From Hondaea fermentalgiana (Eukaryota > Sar > Bigyra > Thraustochytrida > Thraustochytriidae): 64,000 nt of DNA. Made by a program: the position numbers and the translations under genes. Below the pieces are notes generated by a model. That model searched no databases. It was given only the letters and a program-made list of their open reading frames with translations, and had not been told where the DNA came from. Each line of letters opens with the position of its first letter. Position 1 is the first letter of the stretch. This document shows, piece by piece, positions 41,343 to 50,943 of this stretch. The stretch is taken from the NCBI GenBank assembly GCA_014084085.1, contig NPFB01000029.1, positions 62,001 through 126,000 on the forward strand. Reading direction: 5' to 3'.

Positions 41343-43298
41343 ATGAGCAGGACGAACCATCGCAACGACAGCGCAGTCGCCTTCCGTCAAAGCGTGCTGA
41401 CCTTTGCGCTCGTCGTCTCGTCGCTCCTCGTGACGGGCCTCAAGCTTGCCTTTCGAGACCCCAAACAGCTCAACGACTCGCGGTCACGGCCAGCTGCAGG
41501 CCCCACGCCAGAAACGCGAACAGCTCCAGCGGCAGACGCGCAAAGACGCACGGAACCGGAGCCTTCTCGACGCGCGCGATCAGCACGGCGGAGAAGGTCG
41601 CATCCAGACAGAGGAACCAATCTTGACTGCATTCACGAGGCCGTGCCCGCAACCTTGGAGGACCACGACCCGAGCCTTGACGTGCCCCTTGCCGCGGTGG
41701 CCCTGCCGCCCGCACATAGGTCCACCACCATTAAGGCCAGAAGCCAATCAGATCTGACCCTGCGACGCACAAATAGCTTTGTGTCAGACACCAGCTCGGA
41801 GGGCACGACAGCATCAGGACGCGAGTCTTGGGCCATGGAGGAAGTCTGTGGCCACTTGCAAAAACAAGGCGACGTCCTTGGGCTCTGGAAACAACGCTTT
41901 TTCCGGCTCGCCGCCTTTGAATCCTATGAACTCGACAATTTTCCCGACCTACCCAAGGGCATTATCTCTGCCGACACGCACCGCAGATTTCTCTTGCTGT
42001 ACTGGTCGTGTGATGCCCGCATGGCCATGACGGGCGCACAGCGCCTCCGTCCGCGAGGTGCTTTTCTGCTCAGCAACTGCTCCGTCGCCACGGGCAATGA
42101 CGCCGCCAACAGCTCTTTAATTCTGCACAATCTCGTCAATGCCATGAATCCCCAAGCCCCTGTGCCACCTATGCGCCTCAAGGCCTCGGATGCGCGCCGA
42201 GCGCATCGTTGGATGTCAGCGCTTACCTTTGCCAGCATTGCAGAGAGTTTTCCTCGTACTGGTTTCGACCAATTGCGCACGTATCCAATGCCCGACTTGT
42301 GCGAGACGCTGGGCGTTGTTGCAAGCCCTGCGACCGGCCAGGTACTGTGTAACTTTTACTTTCGCCTGTACAAGGCATACGAGTCGCCCGCAGCAGCTGA
42401 TGCTGCTGCCGCTGCCTCAAGCGACGACGCCGACGACGCCGACCTCGTCAACACCTTTCTCTTGTCCTGGGACTCGGAGAAGCAAGCTGTATCCAAGCCG
42501 ATCGCCGCGCAGAGCATGTACGACCTCGCAGCAGCACGTGCGACAGTCACAGATACGGCACCGGGAGTGATCACCCTGCAAGGGGTGAAGAACCTCTTGC
42601 CTGTCAACATGCATCGCTCCAATGGCATGCTTTATCTCAAGGCACCCTCTCAAGCTCTCGCAAATGCGTGGGCGCGCGCCATCGACCCGCGCTGCAAGCT
42701 TCCGGAAACTCTTTGCACCAGCGAAAGCGCGTTGCATCTCGGGCGTGGCGCTGCCAAAACCGTAAACGATGGCGACGACTGTGTGGAAAGCAATGATGAC
42801 GCCGACGACGCCAAAGATACGCGCAAACGAAGGGCCTCCGCAACGGCGGCCCCTTCGGCATCGGCCGAGACCCTCGTCGACGAGCTGACGCTATCACCTT
42901 CGCTGACGACAATGGAAGAGTCAGCACCTTCTCCCGACGCCTCGAACGAGCTCGAAGTTGACTCGCTCTCATGCTTGGACATTCTAAATGCGCAGCAAAG
43001 TCAAGTGTCGGAGAAAGTCGAGGACTCGAACAGTGGTTCTGACCATGAGTACGACGATGACGATGCAGAAGAAGAGGACCAGGACGAAAACGTTGACATT
43101 GACAACATGGATAGCAACAGCTTCGTCTCGCCTTCCCGGCGCAAGCCCTCTCATCTCAACAGCGAGCATTTGCAAGCATGGCAGAGTCCGCGGCCAGAAA
43201 AGCTGTCTCCGGTCATGGAAGAAGCCGAGACGCCTGGCAGCACAACATCGCGGGCATCAAGAGTCTCCCGAGCGTCTCAGCTCTCTCGAATTCGCTAA
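41343..43298 (+). CDS. Membrane-anchored PH-domain protein
   Basis: The 651-residue protein has a hydrophobic segment at about 17-35 (TFALVVSSLLVTGLKLAF), which may be a membrane anchor. A disordered Arg/Ser/Pro-rich stretch follows to about 165. A pleckstrin-homology domain spans about 168-300: CGHLQKQGDVLGLWKQRFFRL opens it, and the C-terminal helix contains the conserved Trp in RRAHRWMSALTF. A second PH-like fold may occupy about 330-455, ending in ALANAWARAI. The tail is acidic, with a Glu/Asp run at about 565-590, and Ser-rich. PH domains bind phosphoinositides or proteins; the partner is unknown. The ATG has C at -3; the frame is open further up only from TTG. Confidence 0.75.
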   Translation: MSRTNHRNDSAVAFRQSVLTFALVVSSLLVTGLKLAFRDPKQLNDSRSRPAAGPTPETRTAPAADAQRRTEPEPSRRARSARRRRSHPDRGTNLDCIHEAVPATLEDHDPSLDVPLAAVALPPAHRSTTIKARSQSDLTLRRTNSFVSDTSSEGTTASGRESWAMEEVCGHLQKQGDVLGLWKQRFFRLAAFESYELDNFPDLPKGIISADTHRRFLLLYWSCDARMAMTGAQRLRPRGAFLLSNCSVATGNDAANSSLILHNLVNAMNPQAPVPPMRLKASDARRAHRWMSALTFASIAESFPRTGFDQLRTYPMPDLCETLGVVASPATGQVLCNFYFRLYKAYESPAAADAAAAASSDDADDADLVNTFLLSWDSEKQAVSKPIAAQSMYDLAAARATVTDTAPGVITLQGVKNLLPVNMHRSNGMLYLKAPSQALANAWARAIDPRCKLPETLCTSESALHLGRGAAKTVNDGDDCVESNDDADDAKDTRKRRASATAAPSASAETLVDELTLSPSLTTMEESAPSPDASNELEVDSLSCLDILNAQQSQVSEKVEDSNSGSDHEYDDDDAEEEDQDENVDIDNMDSNSFVSPSRRKPSHLNSEHLQAWQSPRPEKLSPVMEEAETPGSTTSRASRVSRASQLSRIR

Positions 43299-43682
43299 AA
43301 TGTCGACAGCACTAACATTATACGCACACCACTGTACTCGTATCACTACTTCTTACCCATTACTTGTTCCACACGCACATCACTGTACTTGTATCGCTTT
43401 TTTTGCCCTCGCTTGTTCTGCGCACACCCCTGTGCTCTTCTATCACACATTTTGCCCATTGCTTGTTCTACACGCACACCACCCATTCTGCGCAGTCACT
43501 GCATCTATCTGTCTAGTGGCTGATCTTCAAGCACATCATTGTAGTTCCGTCATTGCCTCTGTTGCCCGTTGCTCTCAATTGTAAGCAAGACCATTCGACC
43601 ATGTCTGGCTCGTTTCCCTTTTCTGGCCATCTGAAACCATCTCGCTCTGACAGCAATTTTCAAATGCGCTCATTCCTCTGCC
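43299..43682. other. Convergent intergenic region with degenerate ~50-bp repeats
   Basis: It lies between two converging stops and has no gene. About four diverged copies of a ~50-bp unit (start cactgtact-tat, end cttgttc-acacgcac) fill 43330-43530. Confidence 0.7.
43330..43530. repeat. Degenerate ~50-bp direct repeats
   Basis: Related units start near 43330, 43381, 43428 and 43477. Shared words are cactgtact, tatcac, gcccattgcttgttct and acacgcacac. Spacing is about 47-51 bp and divergence rises towards the right. Confidence 0.75.
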
Positions 43683-44825
43683 TTACGAGGATGACTGCGA
43701 CGCACTGAGCGCACTTGCACGCTTTCTACACATTGTAGGCGTGCGTTTTCCGGATTTGATGACACGATTGAACTCGTTTGCGATTTTACTCCACTTGCCA
43801 TGTCCATGCTTTGCGAGAAGAGTACGCAAAAGCTCGTCCTCGGAAGCAGACCAGGGGGCTTTGTTCAATGCGCTGTCAAGAACATTCTTGAAACGCTCTC
43901 GGCATTGCATAGCGGAGCGTCCTGAGAGGTGTTTCGACACAAGTGTCCAATTCTCGTCATAGGCCACAGCAAGACGCCGTAATTGATCATCGTCTGCATC
44001 CGTCCATGGGAGTCGAACGCGAGATTGCGCGTTCTCGAGCAACAACGAATCCCCCCGTGCTTCGAGATGCTCTCTATACCTTGCCGCGCATTGGCGAGCT
44101 GTAAAGTTTTGCTTTAATTCGGCGATAAGCTGCCAATCGTTATCTCCGAACACTTGGACGAGTCGATATAATTCGCGATCGTCACTTTCTGTAAAAGAGG
44201 CCGCGGGTCCTTTACGTGTGAATTGTTCGAGGCAAATCCATTCTGTAAAGTTCGTTCCCAAGGAGTCGTTGAGCTCTTTGCAAATGAGATCCCAGCGACG
44301 AAATTTATGCCGCGCTGCAACTTCACGCAAGGCCTTGTCCTGGGCTTTGGTGAAGCTTCCATGCTCAGCGCGGCATGTTTCGTTGGCGTGCTTAATCTCG
44401 AGGCATTGGGTTGAGTATCCAGGAAAATGGGTCCGCTGCACCCTTTCCCAGTCACCGTCAAACTCGTGCGCGACCTCGAGAAGGCGTCTCGTCGCAGCCG
44501 GTGTCCACGGGACGTATCCCGATGACTCTAAAGGCTGTAGTCGCCATTGCATGGCGTCTTGGTTGCTCACAGTTCCTTTATCGAAAATGTCTCGCAGCGT
44601 AAACGTATCGTCATCCTCGTCGTCATCGTCGTCCTCTTCGACATCCTCATTCTCATCCAGGTCATCCTCGTCTTCTGCATCATCCTCGACTCCATCGTCG
44701 GCCAAATCGCGAGCTGCTCCCCAGCGCTCACGCACATGCGCCTCGAGGACCCCGAGGGCTTCCGCGAGTTCATCTCGGGCCTCGCGCAGCTTCTCGCGCG
44801 CTGTCCCCACGGCGGTCGATGCCAT
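43683..44825 (-). CDS. Myb-repeat protein, SNAPC4-like
   Basis: The 380-residue protein has an acidic N-terminal run (Asp/Glu, about 50-75) and then five Myb-type repeats (about 100-365), marked by WTPAATRRLLEVA, FTKAQDKALREV, FTESDDRELYRLV, WTDADDDQLRRLA and WSASEDELLRTLL, each followed by the second and third tryptophan or aromatic of the fold. Four to five Myb repeats in a row are typical of SNAPC4, the DNA-binding subunit of the snRNA activating complex that drives snRNA transcription. Other multi-Myb transcription factors are possible. The start is the first ATG, with A at -3 and G at +4; the frame is open above it only from GTG. Confidence 0.82.
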   Translation of the reverse strand: MASTAVGTAREKLREARDELAEALGVLEAHVRERWGAARDLADDGVEDDAEDEDDLDENEDVEEDDDDDEDDDTFTLRDIFDKGTVSNQDAMQWRLQPLESSGYVPWTPAATRRLLEVAHEFDGDWERVQRTHFPGYSTQCLEIKHANETCRAEHGSFTKAQDKALREVAARHKFRRWDLICKELNDSLGTNFTEWICLEQFTRKGPAASFTESDDRELYRLVQVFGDNDWQLIAELKQNFTARQCAARYREHLEARGDSLLLENAQSRVRLPWTDADDDQLRRLAVAYDENWTLVSKHLSGRSAMQCRERFKNVLDSALNKAPWSASEDELLRTLLAKHGHGKWSKIANEFNRVIKSGKRTPTMCRKRASALSASQSSS

Positions 44826-45267
44826 GCTTGGTGTAATACTCGCTCGCACGAAGACTCCAGCTCTGCGCCTTGCTCTGCGCCTTGCTCTGCGCGAACGAGT
44901 TGGGCCGAGTTTCGCGACAACGCGCAGCAGCGTGGCGCCTTGGGCGGTCGCTTCTCAAAGACAGTGCATCGATCTCGACGGCCGGCGCGGCGCAATCGCG
45001 TTTGATGTCGATTGATGCCCCCCAAATGATGCTGGCCTAGAGAGGCTCGTGCTCCTCCACGGCTGCGAAGGAAAGGAAGGATGGGAGTCACAACAGCCCC
45101 AGCAAATCCCCAAAGATCGCCGTTGCAGCAGAAAGAAGACCGCCGACGCCACCGCCGTCGCCACCGCCGCAGAGTAGAGGCAGCAGCAGGAGCAAGAACA
45201 GCAGCGAGAGAAAGAGCAGAAAGCAGTGGCCGAGCGAGAAGCAAGAAGCAGAGCGGTAAAGAGAACG
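44826..45267. promoter_or_regulatory. Divergent promoter region, Myb gene / parvulin gene
   Basis: 442 bp between two divergent starts, with no gene. A cgccttgctctg direct repeat lies at about 44865-44895, and a gccgccg/cagcag-rich leader precedes the plus-strand ATG. Confidence 0.5.
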
Positions 45268-45639
45268 ATGATGCTCAACAAGGCCAAGACGTTCGCCCTC
45301 GTGGCCCTTTTCGTGGCGGTCGTGGCTGCCTTCGTGGTCGCGCCTGCGCAGGGAGCCAAGGCGAGCGCGTCGCACATTCTCGTGCCGACCGAAGAGGCCG
45401 CGGAAAAGCTCAAGGAACGCATCGCCGGTGGCGAAGACTTTGCTGAGCTCGCCAAGGAACATTCCTCGTGCCCGAGCAAGAACAGGGGCGGCGCGCTTGG
45501 TTCGTTCGGTCCGGGACAAATGGTCCCCGAGTTCAACGATGTCGTCTTTGGCAAGGACTACGAGGTCGGCACTGTGCATGGTCCTGTCAAGACCCAGTTC
45601 GGATACCACCTGATTCTCATCACCGAGCGCGACCTCTGA
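45268..45639 (+). CDS. Parvulin-type peptidyl-prolyl isomerase with signal peptide
   Basis: The 123-residue protein starts MMLNKAKTF and has a hydrophobic stretch (about 9-27) ending in APAQGAKA, a typical signal peptide with likely cleavage after Ala. The rest (about 33-123) is a single parvulin domain: ASHILVPTEEAAEKLKERI, GEDFAELAKEHSSCPSK, GGALGSFGPGQMVPEFNDVV, and GPVKTQFGYHLILITERD. Such enzymes assist folding by isomerising bonds before proline. The signal peptide puts it in the secretory pathway or an organelle; no KDEL-type retention signal is present. Two tandem ATGs (45268, 45271) could both start it. Confidence 0.93.
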   Translation: MMLNKAKTFALVALFVAVVAAFVVAPAQGAKASASHILVPTEEAAEKLKERIAGGEDFAELAKEHSSCPSKNRGGALGSFGPGQMVPEFNDVVFGKDYEVGTVHGPVKTQFGYHLILITERDL

Positions 45640-45844
45640 TCAAATCACGATACCGACCAAGCCATAAAATAAGTTCAAAAAAGAGTCGTGCAAAGCATAT
45701 CCAACGATTCTCCTTGTCGTCTCTTGCCCGCACGAAACCAACAGATCCGCTCTCCTTTCAATATTGAGCGCGTTTCGCGAAAATTGTGGTTCGCGAAAAT
45801 TGATCAAGAAAGAAACTACCCTAAAAGCTTAATAATGAACCATG

Positions 45845-48469
45845 TCAGATGACGAGGTTGATAATGCATCGATCCTTGCGCGGGAAAACAACAATCTCCT
45901 TGCGCACAACGTCCTCACCAAGCGTTTCGCGGACAGCCTCGCGCGCAGCTTCCAGCAGCGCCTCCTGAGATGGCATTTCTGGCTCGCAAGGAATGGTGAG
46001 CACCGCCTTCTTCTTGCCCCGGATCTGCACCACCACATTCAGCGCCGTGACGGCATTGGCAATGGCAGCGTCGGCCTTTGGCCACGTCTGATCATGCACT
46101 GAACTCTGTTGGCCATTGGTGAGCATCTCCCAGAATTCTTCAGCCGCATGCGGAGCAAAGGGGGCCAACATCCGCACCAGCGTGTTCATGACCTCGACTT
46201 TGAGACGATGCGAAGCGGTGTCAAAGTCTGCGAGAGCATTTGAAAGCTTCATGAGATCTGCGATCGCAACATTGAGATGAAACTTGGTGTTCACCTGGTC
46301 CGTCACGCTCATGATAGTCTTGTGCAAAAAGGTTTTCAATTCTGCATCGGCGGCCGCACTGCCGCGGTGGTCCGGGTCGCCCTTGGCCAGTGCTTCGATG
46401 CTGGTGTGAACGCGCTTCAGCCACCGCGTGTGACCTGCAAGCGCAGCGTCATCCCACGCGAGTTCGGCCTCGGGCGCTGTGGCAAAGAGGATGCCAAGAC
46501 GCGTCACGTCGGCGCCGACGGTGCTGAGCAGATCGACAGGACTCACACCGTTATACTTGGACTTGGACATCTTTTCCCAGACCTGAATCCGATCTTCTTC
46601 CTGAACAGAATCAACCTCGTTCGGTTTCAAATAACGGCCCGACTTGGTCTCCTTAAATGTCTTGCCAAGAACCATACCCTGGGTCAACAACGTGTCAAAG
46701 GGCTCAACGCAACGCACGAGGCCTTCGCTGTGAAGAAATCGCGTAATGAAGCGCGAGTACAACAAGTGCAAGATTGCATGCTCCACGCCCCCGATGTAAA
46801 GTCCGACGCCACGTTCTCCCATAAAGTGATCAACTTTGGCTGGATCAAAAGCCATTTGGTCATTCTTGGCGTCACAGAAGCGGAAAAAGTACCAAGAAGA
46901 GTCCACAAAGGTATCGAGTGTGTCGAGATCTCGGCGCGCGTGCGTGCCACCACATGAAGGGCAAGTGACGTCCTCAGCCCATGCCTTCGCCTCTTGTTGG
47001 TCGAAAGGGCGTACGACGGGCAACTGCGATTCAGGGACCTCAACCGGCCCGCACGAGTCACAATGAACGATTGGAATCGGCGCTCCCCACCCACGCTGGC
47101 GCGATACAAGCCAGTCGTGAAGCCGGTACGTCTTGGTGGGCTTGCACACCTTGGCAAGGGTATCAGCGTCGATTGCAGTGCTATCTACTTCCGGCACGCG
47201 GAGGTCGTGCTCTTCGGCGAAACGGGCATCGCGTTCGTCCTCTGCAGGAACGCCCATGACGGCGCCCTCGCCATACGAGCTGAGCACGTAGGCCGCGGCA
47301 AAAACTGGAAGAGGTTCGTTCGTCACAGGGTGTCGTGCTTTGATGGGGAGCAGAACGCCCTCGGCGCCTTCGGCTCCAGCAATGGACTCGAGGGCAATTG
47401 CCAAGTTGACGTCTTGAGCAGCGCTTTGGCGCGACAGCGGATGCTGCGGAGAAAGCGCGACGAAGCTCGCACCCGAGAGCGTATCCGGTCGCGTCGTGAA
47501 CACGGTCACGTCGGTGGTGGCAGCGGAATCGTCTGGCCGAAACATCTCAAAGGTGATGTGCGCGCCTTCGGAGCGCCCGATCCACTGCCGCTGGGCCTTG
47601 CGCACGAGTTCTGGCCATCCTTCCGTCAGAGTGTCAAGGCCGTCGACGAGGTCGTCCTGGTACGCGCAAATGTTGAGAAACCACTGACGGAGGTCGCGCT
47701 TCTCGACGACAGCACCCGAGCGCCAAGAGCGACCTTGCCCATCGACTTGCTCATTGGCAAGAACGGTCTCGTCAACGGGGTCCCAATTCACGGTGGCATC
47801 GGCTTGGTAAGCGAGACCAGCGCGATGCAGGCGAAGAAAGAGCCATTGCGTCCAGCGGTAATAGTCGGGCTTGCAAGTCGCGAGCTCATAGTCCCAGTCG
47901 AAGGCGATGCCCAAATCCTTGAGTTGGCCTTTCATTTGGGAAATGTTCATGTTCGTCCAATCGCCCGGATGCACGCCGCGATCGCGAGCCGCGTTCTCAG
48001 CAGGAAGACCAAAGGCGTCCCAGCCAATCGGAAATAGCACGTCGCGGCCCTGCATCCGCGCTGCCCTCGACAAAGCGTCACCAATGGCGTACACGCGCAC
48101 ATGACCCAGATGCAAGTCGCCCGACGGGTAGGGAAACATGCACAGCACGTACTTGGTTTCCTTGGTCAGCGCCGGCTCCGAAGTGGCCTGCCCCGCGCAG
48201 GCGTCACCCGTGGCGCTGCGTCCGGGTCTCGTCTCCGCCCATTTCGCCTGCCATTTGCGGTCGAGCTCTGTCAAGGTCAAATTCTCGCCCGTGCCGGTGG
48301 GAGCGCCAGAACCGGACGCCGAGGCGAGGGCGCGAACGCCGACCCGCCGCAGGGGCGCCCGCAGACGCGCTGCTGCCAGCGCTGTCCTCACGATCATCGT
48401 CGGTGTTTTCATTTGCCACCCACTCCCCCTGTGGCTGATGCGCGCGCTTTCACACACAGTGGCTTTCAT
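45845..48469 (-). CDS. LARS2: Leucyl-tRNA synthetase, mitochondrial (bacterial type)
   Basis: The 874-residue class I synthetase has PSGDLHLGHVRVYAIGD (HIGH-type motif HLGH), KMSKSKYNG, the CP1 editing domain (TTRPDTL; YGEGAVMGVPAEDERD) and the zinc-type CDSC and CPSC pairs. It aligns with bacterial and mitochondrial LeuRS, not with the longer cytosolic type. The N-terminus is rich in Arg and Ala (IVRTALAAARLRAPLRRVG), a likely mitochondrial presequence. The longest frame from ATG is given; the ATG at 48397 (MIVRT) has the best context (A at -3) and may be the main start, and 48412 is another option. The stop is followed by a gap of ~205 bp to the convergent parvulin gene. Confidence 0.95.
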   Translation of the reverse strand: MKATVCESARISHRGSGWQMKTPTMIVRTALAAARLRAPLRRVGVRALASASGSGAPTGTGENLTLTELDRKWQAKWAETRPGRSATGDACAGQATSEPALTKETKYVLCMFPYPSGDLHLGHVRVYAIGDALSRAARMQGRDVLFPIGWDAFGLPAENAARDRGVHPGDWTNMNISQMKGQLKDLGIAFDWDYELATCKPDYYRWTQWLFLRLHRAGLAYQADATVNWDPVDETVLANEQVDGQGRSWRSGAVVEKRDLRQWFLNICAYQDDLVDGLDTLTEGWPELVRKAQRQWIGRSEGAHITFEMFRPDDSAATTDVTVFTTRPDTLSGASFVALSPQHPLSRQSAAQDVNLAIALESIAGAEGAEGVLLPIKARHPVTNEPLPVFAAAYVLSSYGEGAVMGVPAEDERDARFAEEHDLRVPEVDSTAIDADTLAKVCKPTKTYRLHDWLVSRQRGWGAPIPIVHCDSCGPVEVPESQLPVVRPFDQQEAKAWAEDVTCPSCGGTHARRDLDTLDTFVDSSWYFFRFCDAKNDQMAFDPAKVDHFMGERGVGLYIGGVEHAILHLLYSRFITRFLHSEGLVRCVEPFDTLLTQGMVLGKTFKETKSGRYLKPNEVDSVQEEDRIQVWEKMSKSKYNGVSPVDLLSTVGADVTRLGILFATAPEAELAWDDAALAGHTRWLKRVHTSIEALAKGDPDHRGSAAADAELKTFLHKTIMSVTDQVNTKFHLNVAIADLMKLSNALADFDTASHRLKVEVMNTLVRMLAPFAPHAAEEFWEMLTNGQQSSVHDQTWPKADAAIANAVTALNVVVQIRGKKKAVLTIPCEPEMPSQEALLEAAREAVRETLGEDVVRKEIVVFPRKDRCIINLVI

Positions 48470-48868
48470 TCATTTTCTCGGTTCATCCCGGTGCCTGAAA
48501 GGGGGCTGCAACATAGATAGTAGGCATCAGTGCCTGCGAATTGTTCGAATCAGTGAGGTGAGCCTATTCCTCGAGCAAAGAAGGATACGAGGTCTGCAAG
48601 ACCATACGCAATACGATGTGCTGTGCCATGGCACACCGTTCTTAACACTTTGACCGGAACAGTGAAATCGTCAATCGCAAACAAAATATAGCACATTTCT
48701 CTTTTTCGACCTCCTCTGACAAGTATGGAATAATATTGTGGGTTCATGGCGCTTGCACTTATTTTGTGTTCATTGCTATGATAGTCATCTTTTCCGAATG
48801 GAATTCGCCAACGTCGAAGATCTCTGCATGCTGTGCTACATGCAGTAAGCCTTTGGTTTCAGACGCCA
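48470..48868. other. Intergenic region upstream of the leucyl-tRNA synthetase gene
   Basis: 399 bp without a gene, AT-richer than average. It combines the LeuRS promoter and the 3' end of the next minus-strand gene. ataatattg near 48732 is a possible AT-rich element. Confidence 0.4.
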
Positions 48869-49735
48869 CTAAGGACAGGCGCCTCTCAATTCTTGGACAA
48901 TAGCAGACACAGCTTTGGACGTGCTGCTGTAGACGGTGAGCCCGTGCCGCTTCGCCACATCTGTAAGATATGCGCGTCCGCGCTGAAGATCTTTAACCTC
49001 GTCAGGATGAAAAAGACCTGCATCGAGCTCCTCAATGACCAGAACGACATTTCTTTGACGTGCAATGTGCTCCGCGGCTTCAATCATTGACGAGATGGAT
49101 CGGGTCTGCGCAGCCACAACAAAGAGAAGGGTCTGGGCAGAGGCTTTCATGCGCGCCTCGACATCGACAAGCTCTGGGGACCACTCGTCGACTTGTGGAT
49201 TGTAGAATGTAATGCCCGCAGCTTCAAGAAGTGGTATAGCTTCGTCTTTGCGCCAAGTCGTAGGATTGCAGGCGCCGCCGAGAAAGACTTGAACGCCGTC
49301 ACCCGCCCATGTACATGCTTTGGCTGCAGCGCGGCAAAGTGCAGGTCGTGCGAGCGTGCGAAAGCTTGCAAAGGTACAAATAGAGTCGTCGCGCTCCAGC
49401 GCCGCCCCGGCAGCCAGATCGCTTGACTCGTCGCACTCCAGACCAAGCTTTCGCAGAGACAAGACGAGCTGCGTTTTGCTTGCCTGTGCGTGCTCAAAGA
49501 CCTGTCGCAGCGTGAAATCTACCGCATCCTCCTCGCACATTGTCGAGGACGTGGCCACTTGCGCAGCGGCTTCGTCGTCCATGAACTCCTTGGTCTCCTC
49601 TTCTTGTGACTCGAGCCTTGGTTTCTTGAGCTGTTTGGCACCGTCGCCCTTGGTCTGCTCTTTCTTGGCAGCGCTGCCATCTTTGCTTGCGCGCATGTCG
49701 CCGAGTGCTACATCGCTTCGTGGAAGAAAGTTCAT
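48869..49735 (-). CDS. Nucleoside 2-deoxyribosyltransferase-like protein
   Basis: The 288-residue protein has a charged, disordered N-terminus (about 1-70), a helical segment, and a C-terminal Rossmann-like domain (about 150-285). The motifs VFLGGACNPTTWRKDEAIP, GITFYNPQVDEWSPELVDVE and TRSISSMIEAAEHIARQRNV match the nucleoside 2-deoxyribosyltransferase-like group found in animals and protists. A Glu in the SMIEAAE motif is in the position of the catalytic acid. The classical enzyme swaps bases on deoxyribose; for this group the true substrate is not settled. The start has A at -3. The frame stays open upstream only by lack of stops. Confidence 0.82.
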   Translation of the reverse strand: MNFLPRSDVALGDMRASKDGSAAKKEQTKGDGAKQLKKPRLESQEEETKEFMDDEAAAQVATSSTMCEEDAVDFTLRQVFEHAQASKTQLVLSLRKLGLECDESSDLAAGAALERDDSICTFASFRTLARPALCRAAAKACTWAGDGVQVFLGGACNPTTWRKDEAIPLLEAAGITFYNPQVDEWSPELVDVEARMKASAQTLLFVVAAQTRSISSMIEAAEHIARQRNVVLVIEELDAGLFHPDEVKDLQRGRAYLTDVAKRHGLTVYSSTSKAVSAIVQELRGACP

Positions 49736-50943
49736 CCTCCGGACGCGCGCGAGCGCGCAGAGAGCGGCCGTCGCGTTTGCGCCAGGGCCTCTGTGCCCGC
49801 CCGGCCTGCCAGCACTTCGGGCAGGCAGGCACCCCTGGCTCTCGTTGTAGAACTGAGTCTGGCCGTCCAGAGCTCGCTTGGGCAACGCTCTCCTTCCCCG
49901 CAAAATTCCCCAGCCAAAATCTCGCACGTTCGATCGTGGATGTCCGGGACAGGAATTGTAAGGTAAGGTTCGGTAGTAGTTGGTTACTAGTACATTACCA
50001 CTCGACTGTTGCTGTCTCTCGTATTCTCGTCTGACTGACTGACTGACTGACTGACTGTCTTGGAGGTGAGTGGGTATATACCGTGAACGATCGTTCGTTG
50101 CACTTTTGCTCGCTCGCTCGCTCGGGAGTTGGCAACAAGCAGACGAACTCAATACCGTCGTCGATGTCGTCAACAGGAGTTCGAGCCGTGTTTTCCTATG
50201 TTCGCGCCCAAGTCCGCCATACACTGTCGCTCGTGCTCCCGCTCGCACTTCCTCCTTCGGCCCACGCCGTTCGTTTATTCCCCAAGCGGCCGCCCCGGCT
50301 CGCCTTGCCTCAACGGATCTCCCTACTAGTAGGCCTACCCCACGCTGCGAGCCTCCGAGTCGTGCCCCCGGAAAATAAGTCCCTTTTTCAACAAATTAAG
50401 TCCTTTACGCGAACTCGCGCCGGGCCCTGCGCGTGATAGTGCGCGCGAAAATACCCGTGTTGCGGCGCGCAGCGGCAAGTGCGCTATTCCGCCCCCCTAC
50501 TACCTTTCCCGCCGCGGCCGCCGTTCTGTCTCTGTCTGCCTGCCTGCCCGCTCTCTCCCCCTCCCTCCCTCTCTGAGTCTGTGTCTCGCGCTCTTCGAGG
50601 AGGAGAGGCGAGAAGAGGCGAGTCGTCGCCCCACTCGCAATCCCGCTCGACGCGCACGGGCGCGGCGCGCGGGGAGGGAGGGAGCCGGGCGGGGCCGGCC
50701 CGCTCGCTCGCGCGCCCGCGCGCAGGCCGACGGGCGGCGAGGCCCGTCTGGCGGTCTGTGTTTCTGCCCGGCGAGCGGCCTGTCTGTCTGGGATTCGAAA
50801 GGGGAGGGATTCCTGAGCACGGCCATCATCTTGAGCCCCGGGCGAGAGCCCTCGAGCGATACCTACCCGGCGGCCGGCCGTCCGCGCCGCGCCGCGGGGG
50901 CGGGCCTCGCGCGGACCCCACCTTCTCGACGGAGGCCGCGACG
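49736..50943. promoter_or_regulatory. Divergent promoter region and leader of the large regulator gene
   Basis: 1.2 kb between divergent starts. No convincing gene. It holds a gact repeat (50034-50058), a gctcgctcgctcg run near 50110, and a very GC-rich leader from about 50480 that stays open in frame with the downstream CDS but has no in-frame ATG of quality before 50944. Confidence 0.5.
50034..50058. repeat. GACT tetranucleotide repeat (x6)
   Basis: Six perfect gact units in the divergent promoter region. Confidence 0.97.
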
